23,915 nt of DNA, taken from positions 1 through 23,915 of the forward strand of contig CALDGN010000150.1 of NCBI GenBank assembly GCA_937942965.1. The letters run 5' to 3'. A program made the translations under genes and the position numbers. The DNA comes from an uncultured Acidimicrobiales bacterium (GTDB lineage: Bacteria; Actinomycetota; Acidimicrobiia; Acidimicrobiales; UBA10347). Positions 21,640 through 23,915 of this stretch are shown here, one piece after another. The notes under the pieces are model-generated. The model did not search any database. It was not told where the DNA came from and saw nothing but the letters and a program-made list of their open reading frames with translations. Within the stretch, counting starts at the first letter, position 1, and each line of letters starts with the position of its first letter.

Positions 21640-22641
21640 CTATCCGACCAATGCCTGTTGCTCGGCGCTCAGATCCGGTACGGGAGGGAGCGTGTACCGG
21701 TCCGTATCGGCGGCCACGACGTCGGGGAAGCGGTCGGCGTCGACGTAGATGTCGCTCCAGTTGGTCGTCGAGCCACGTTCTTCGATTGCACGGCGGCGCC
21801 GTTCGATGACCCGTTCGTTTGAACGGGATTTCGGCATCATGCAGACCAAGCTCACTGCCCGCAGCAGCTGATCGGTGACTGGTGGCGCCGGTTCGAGTCC
21901 TGGACTCGAACAGTGGATGGTGCGTGAGTCCCACAGCAGCAGATCGCCCGCTTCCATATGACACATGAGTGGCGCCTGGTCGATGAGTGGGTCATCGGCC
22001 GGGAATCTGAAGTGGTCGACCGATTCGGGGATGCGGGCCAGGCGTTCGGTGTACAGATCCGGGATCGCAGCGAATCGCGTGTGCGAGCCGGGAACGACGA
22101 TGTTGCCGCCGGTCGCTGGCGATGTCGGGAGCAGTGAGACAAGTCCCTGCACGCATTGGAAGCCGGGACGGCCGATCGGGTGCTGGTCGATGTGCAGCCA
22201 GGAGCCGCCGCGGTTCGTTGCCCAGGCTGGGTTCGCCGCAGGGGGTCGCCACAGCGCCATGCCATCGAAGCTGACGAGCAGATCGTCGTCGTCCCAGACG
22301 GCGGCGAATGATTGCTTCACCGCCGTTGCCGAGCGGATGAACCACTGGGCGGCTGTTTGGCCGACGCCTTGGCTGGGGATGATGCCGCCGTGTACGGCGA
22401 CGGGCCATCGGTCGTCGTCCCAGGTAGTCGAGTCGGTGCGATCGATGCCGGTGCCGAGGCCTTCGAGCCAGTCCCAGGTCAGATCGAGCGCCTGAGCGGC
22501 GGCCTCGGCGTCGAGCGCGTTGGCGATCACGACGTAGCCCTCGTCGCGAAGGTGCTCGACTGATTCGGCCGAGCCGGCCTCGAGGCGCGGCACCTGCGCA
22601 TAGCGAGGTTCGATCGGTGCGGTGTGATCCATCGATGTCAT
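21640..22641 (-). CDS. Phytanoyl-CoA dioxygenase (PhyH)-family oxygenase
   Basis: A 333-residue Fe(II)/2-oxoglutarate-dependent dioxygenase. The iron ligands of the facial triad are H150 and D152 in W-L-H-I-D-Q-H and H243 in S-R-T-I-H-C. P-A-T-G-G-N-I-V-V-P-G-S-H at 175-187 and G-D-L-L-L-W-D (232-238) are family landmarks. It probably hydroxylates a small organic acid or acyl-CoA; the substrate is not readable. The long open frame upstream to 22830 is ignored because the ATG at 22641 has AGGA seven bases upstream, overlapping the stop codon of the phosphotransferase gene. The gene is thus the last of the DUF6285-APH-PhyH operon. Confidence 0.9.
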   Translation of the reverse strand: MTSMDHTAPIEPRYAQVPRLEAGSAESVEHLRDEGYVVIANALDAEAAAQALDLTWDWLEGLGTGIDRTDSTTWDDDRWPVAVHGGIIPSQGVGQTAAQWFIRSATAVKQSFAAVWDDDDLLVSFDGMALWRPPAANPAWATNRGGSWLHIDQHPIGRPGFQCVQGLVSLLPTSPATGGNIVVPGSHTRFAAIPDLYTERLARIPESVDHFRFPADDPLIDQAPLMCHMEAGDLLLWDSRTIHCSSPGLEPAPPVTDQLLRAVSLVCMMPKSRSNERVIERRRRAIEERGSTTNWSDIYVDADRFPDVVAADTDRYTLPPVPDLSAEQQALVG

Positions 22642-22649
22642 ATGAGTTC

Positions 22650-23648
22650 CTAACGCCCCTCGATGAGACACAGAGCGTCCCATTCGAGCTCGGCCACGCG
22701 GCGGCCGCTGGCCGCCATGATGATGTTGCGGAAGGTGCCGTCGAGGTGCTGGCGGCCCTGGCGGGCCATGCCGACGCCCCACCACAACGTGCGGAAGACC
22801 TTCCACCAGTGAAAGCGATCGTCGTCCCACTCGCCCCCGCCGGCTTCATAGCCAGCACGTAGGTCGCTGCGATTCGCGAAGCCGCCGATCTCGAGCTGGT
22901 CGTTACGCGCCCGCCACATGCGCTGAGCGAGCCAGGCCAGATCTTCGAAGCGGTCACCGATGTGGGCGGTCTCCCAGTCGACGATCGCTCCGAGGCCGGA
23001 CTCGTTCACGATGATGTTGCCATTGCGGACATCGCCATGGATGGGAACGGCGGCGCCCGGCGTGGGCTGGTTGCGGATCATCCACCGGAGCGTCAGCTCC
23101 AATGCAGGGGAGCGTTGCAGCAGGTCAGCGAGCTCGGTCTCAGACCACTCAATCGCAGCCTCGACGGTGTTGCCGGTCGGGCGCTCGACATCGTCGGGCA
23201 CGTCATCGACCGGCGTGTCGTGCAGTCGGGCCATCGACTCGCCGATCTGGCGGGCGAGGTTCGAGCCCAGGCCCGGATGCGCCTCGCAGAGCTCGATGAC
23301 CTTCTTGGGGATCGTGGCGCCGTTGATTTGGCGGCTGATGAAGAACGGGCCGCCCAGGATCGATTCGTCTTCGCTGGCGGCGATGATCTCGGCGACGCGG
23401 ACCGACGCCGCTGCGGCGTTGCGCAGCCACTGGGCTTCGCTCAACATGCTGCGTTCGAAGGCTTCGCCGGTGTTGGGCTGCTGAGTGACGCAGAACGATT
23501 CGACCGTGCCATTGATGGTGGCATCGAACAACACGTTGATCCGGCGGGCGCCAGCGGTGACGGGAGCAAGATCAGCGACCGAGACCTCAGCGCCGAGCTC
23601 CGCGGCGAGATACGTGCCGAGGCGCTCGGCGGTCAGCGAACCCGTCAT
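22650..23648 (-). CDS. APH-type phosphotransferase
   Basis: A 332-residue kinase of the aminoglycoside phosphotransferase/choline kinase fold. The catalytic loop is H-G-D-V-R-N-G-N (H204, D206, N211), and the metal-binding motif is I-V-D-W-E-T-A (D224). The ATP-binding N-lobe is at about 25-110. These proteins are common beside acyl-CoA dehydrogenase genes and DUF6285 genes, where they are thought to act on small hydroxylated compounds rather than antibiotics. No resistance role is suggested. Start and stop overlap both neighbours: ATGA with the upstream gene (23645-23648), and the TAG stop lies under the next gene's ribosome binding site. Confidence 0.9.
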   Translation of the reverse strand: MTGSLTAERLGTYLAAELGAEVSVADLAPVTAGARRINVLFDATINGTVESFCVTQQPNTGEAFERSMLSEAQWLRNAAAASVRVAEIIAASEDESILGGPFFISRQINGATIPKKVIELCEAHPGLGSNLARQIGESMARLHDTPVDDVPDDVERPTGNTVEAAIEWSETELADLLQRSPALELTLRWMIRNQPTPGAAVPIHGDVRNGNIIVNESGLGAIVDWETAHIGDRFEDLAWLAQRMWRARNDQLEIGGFANRSDLRAGYEAGGGEWDDDRFHWWKVFRTLWWGVGMARQGRQHLDGTFRNIIMAASGRRVAELEWDALCLIEGR

Positions 23649-23915
23649 GCCACGACTGCGTTCTCGGCTGCGGCGTCGTGGGCGTCATAGCCGGGCTTGT
23701 TGATCGCCAGCTTGGCTTGGACAAGCCCTTTGACTTGCGCAAAGACCACGGCGGCTTCGTCGTCGTCGAGTTCGAGAACCGTCTCAGGAACGGTTGCGGC
23801 GCCGACCGGCTTGGCCATCAGCTCGCGTTCAAGGATGCGACACAGGTTCGCAGCCACCCGCACCTGGTGCTGAGCGTGCGGAGCGGTGGCCGGAAGCACG
23901 GTCGTCGTCAGCGTC
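23645..23915 (-). CDS. DUF6285-like protein, partial (N-terminus outside)
   Basis: The C-terminal 89 or so residues of a protein whose start lies past the right edge. V-R-V-A-A-N-L-C-R-I-L-E-R-E-L and the later P-G-Y-D-A-H-D fit the DUF6285 family, of unknown function, which is often encoded next to an APH-type kinase. A GTG inside the fragment (23899) would be too late a start, and the frame is open to the edge. It overlaps the phosphotransferase by four bases (ATGA). Confidence 0.7.
   Translation of the reverse strand, partial: TLTTTVLPATAPHAQHQVRVAANLCRILERELMAKPVGAATVPETVLELDDDEAAVVFAQVKGLVQAKLAINKPGYDAHDAAAENAVVA

Noticed and set aside
22650..23648. Antibiotic-resistance phosphotransferase
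   Set aside because: The fold is shared, but the neighbours (DUF6285, PhyH) point to metabolism, and no resistance-gene or mobile context is present.

Overview
The window is dense, GC-rich bacterial DNA with 27 protein-coding genes on both strands (26 complete, one running off the right end). No gap between genes exceeds about 160 bases, and I see no rRNA, tRNA, CRISPR array, insertion sequence or prophage block. The genes suggest a free-living high-GC actinobacterium, probably class Acidimicrobiia (an Ilumatobacter-like lineage is my inference, not proven). The reasons are a LAxTG (class E sortase) surface protein, short YtrA-type GntR regulators, DUF4333-type lipoproteins, a 3Fe-4S ferredoxin with its reductase, a homologue of the actinobacterial mini ribosomal protein bL37, and many starts with a TANNNT box 6-8 bases ahead of the start codon, as in leaderless actinobacterial mRNAs.

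Layout. 1-409: small LAxTG cell-wall protein, ending in a strong hairpin terminator. 484-2735 (minus): operon of a glutamine-cyclotransferase lipoprotein, a DUF429 protein and a NUDIX hydrolase. 2868-5183: a stand-alone form II CoxL-type molybdenum hydroxylase large subunit, facing a CaiB/BaiF CoA-transferase (5342-6523, minus). 6657-6995 (minus): PII nitrogen regulator with its own terminator. 7140-8585: a short GntR regulator, then a 59-aa membrane protein overlapping a PH-domain membrane protein. 8656-11327: a lipoprotein, a ferredoxin, a ferredoxin reductase and a DUF4333 lipoprotein. 11393-14302: an NTF2/SnoaL-like protein abutting an M1 aminopeptidase. 14397-16061: a PfkB-family nucleoside kinase and a 5'-nucleotidase-like HAD enzyme. 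16170-17098: a second short GntR coupled to a second PH-like membrane protein. 17095-18731 (minus): a HAD phosphatase coupled to pseudouridine-5'-phosphate glycosidase. 18764-20298: a CPBP membrane protease and a TetR regulator. 20409-21107: a T4-type lysozyme with LysM. 21121-21474 (minus): a DCC-family thiol protein. 21496-21582 (minus): a 28-aa bL37-like ribosomal protein. 21640-23915 (minus): operon of a DUF6285-like protein (partial), an APH-type phosphotransferase and a PhyH dioxygenase.

How the genes work together. Three themes recur. First, nucleoside and nucleotide handling: a PfkB nucleoside kinase, a 5'-nucleotidase, PsuG with a HAD phosphatase, and a NUDIX enzyme. Second, oxidative catabolism: a CoxL-like hydroxylase, a class III CoA-transferase, a P450-type electron-transfer pair and a PhyH/APH/DUF6285 cluster. 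Third, envelope functions: LAxTG protein, lipoproteins, two PH-domain membrane modules, a CPBP protease and a lysozyme. The best candidates for a second look are the bL37-like gene, the repeated leaderless promoter architecture with one operator built over it, the paired GntR/PH-membrane modules, and the HAD-PsuG pair that lacks a recognisable pseudouridine kinase beside it.
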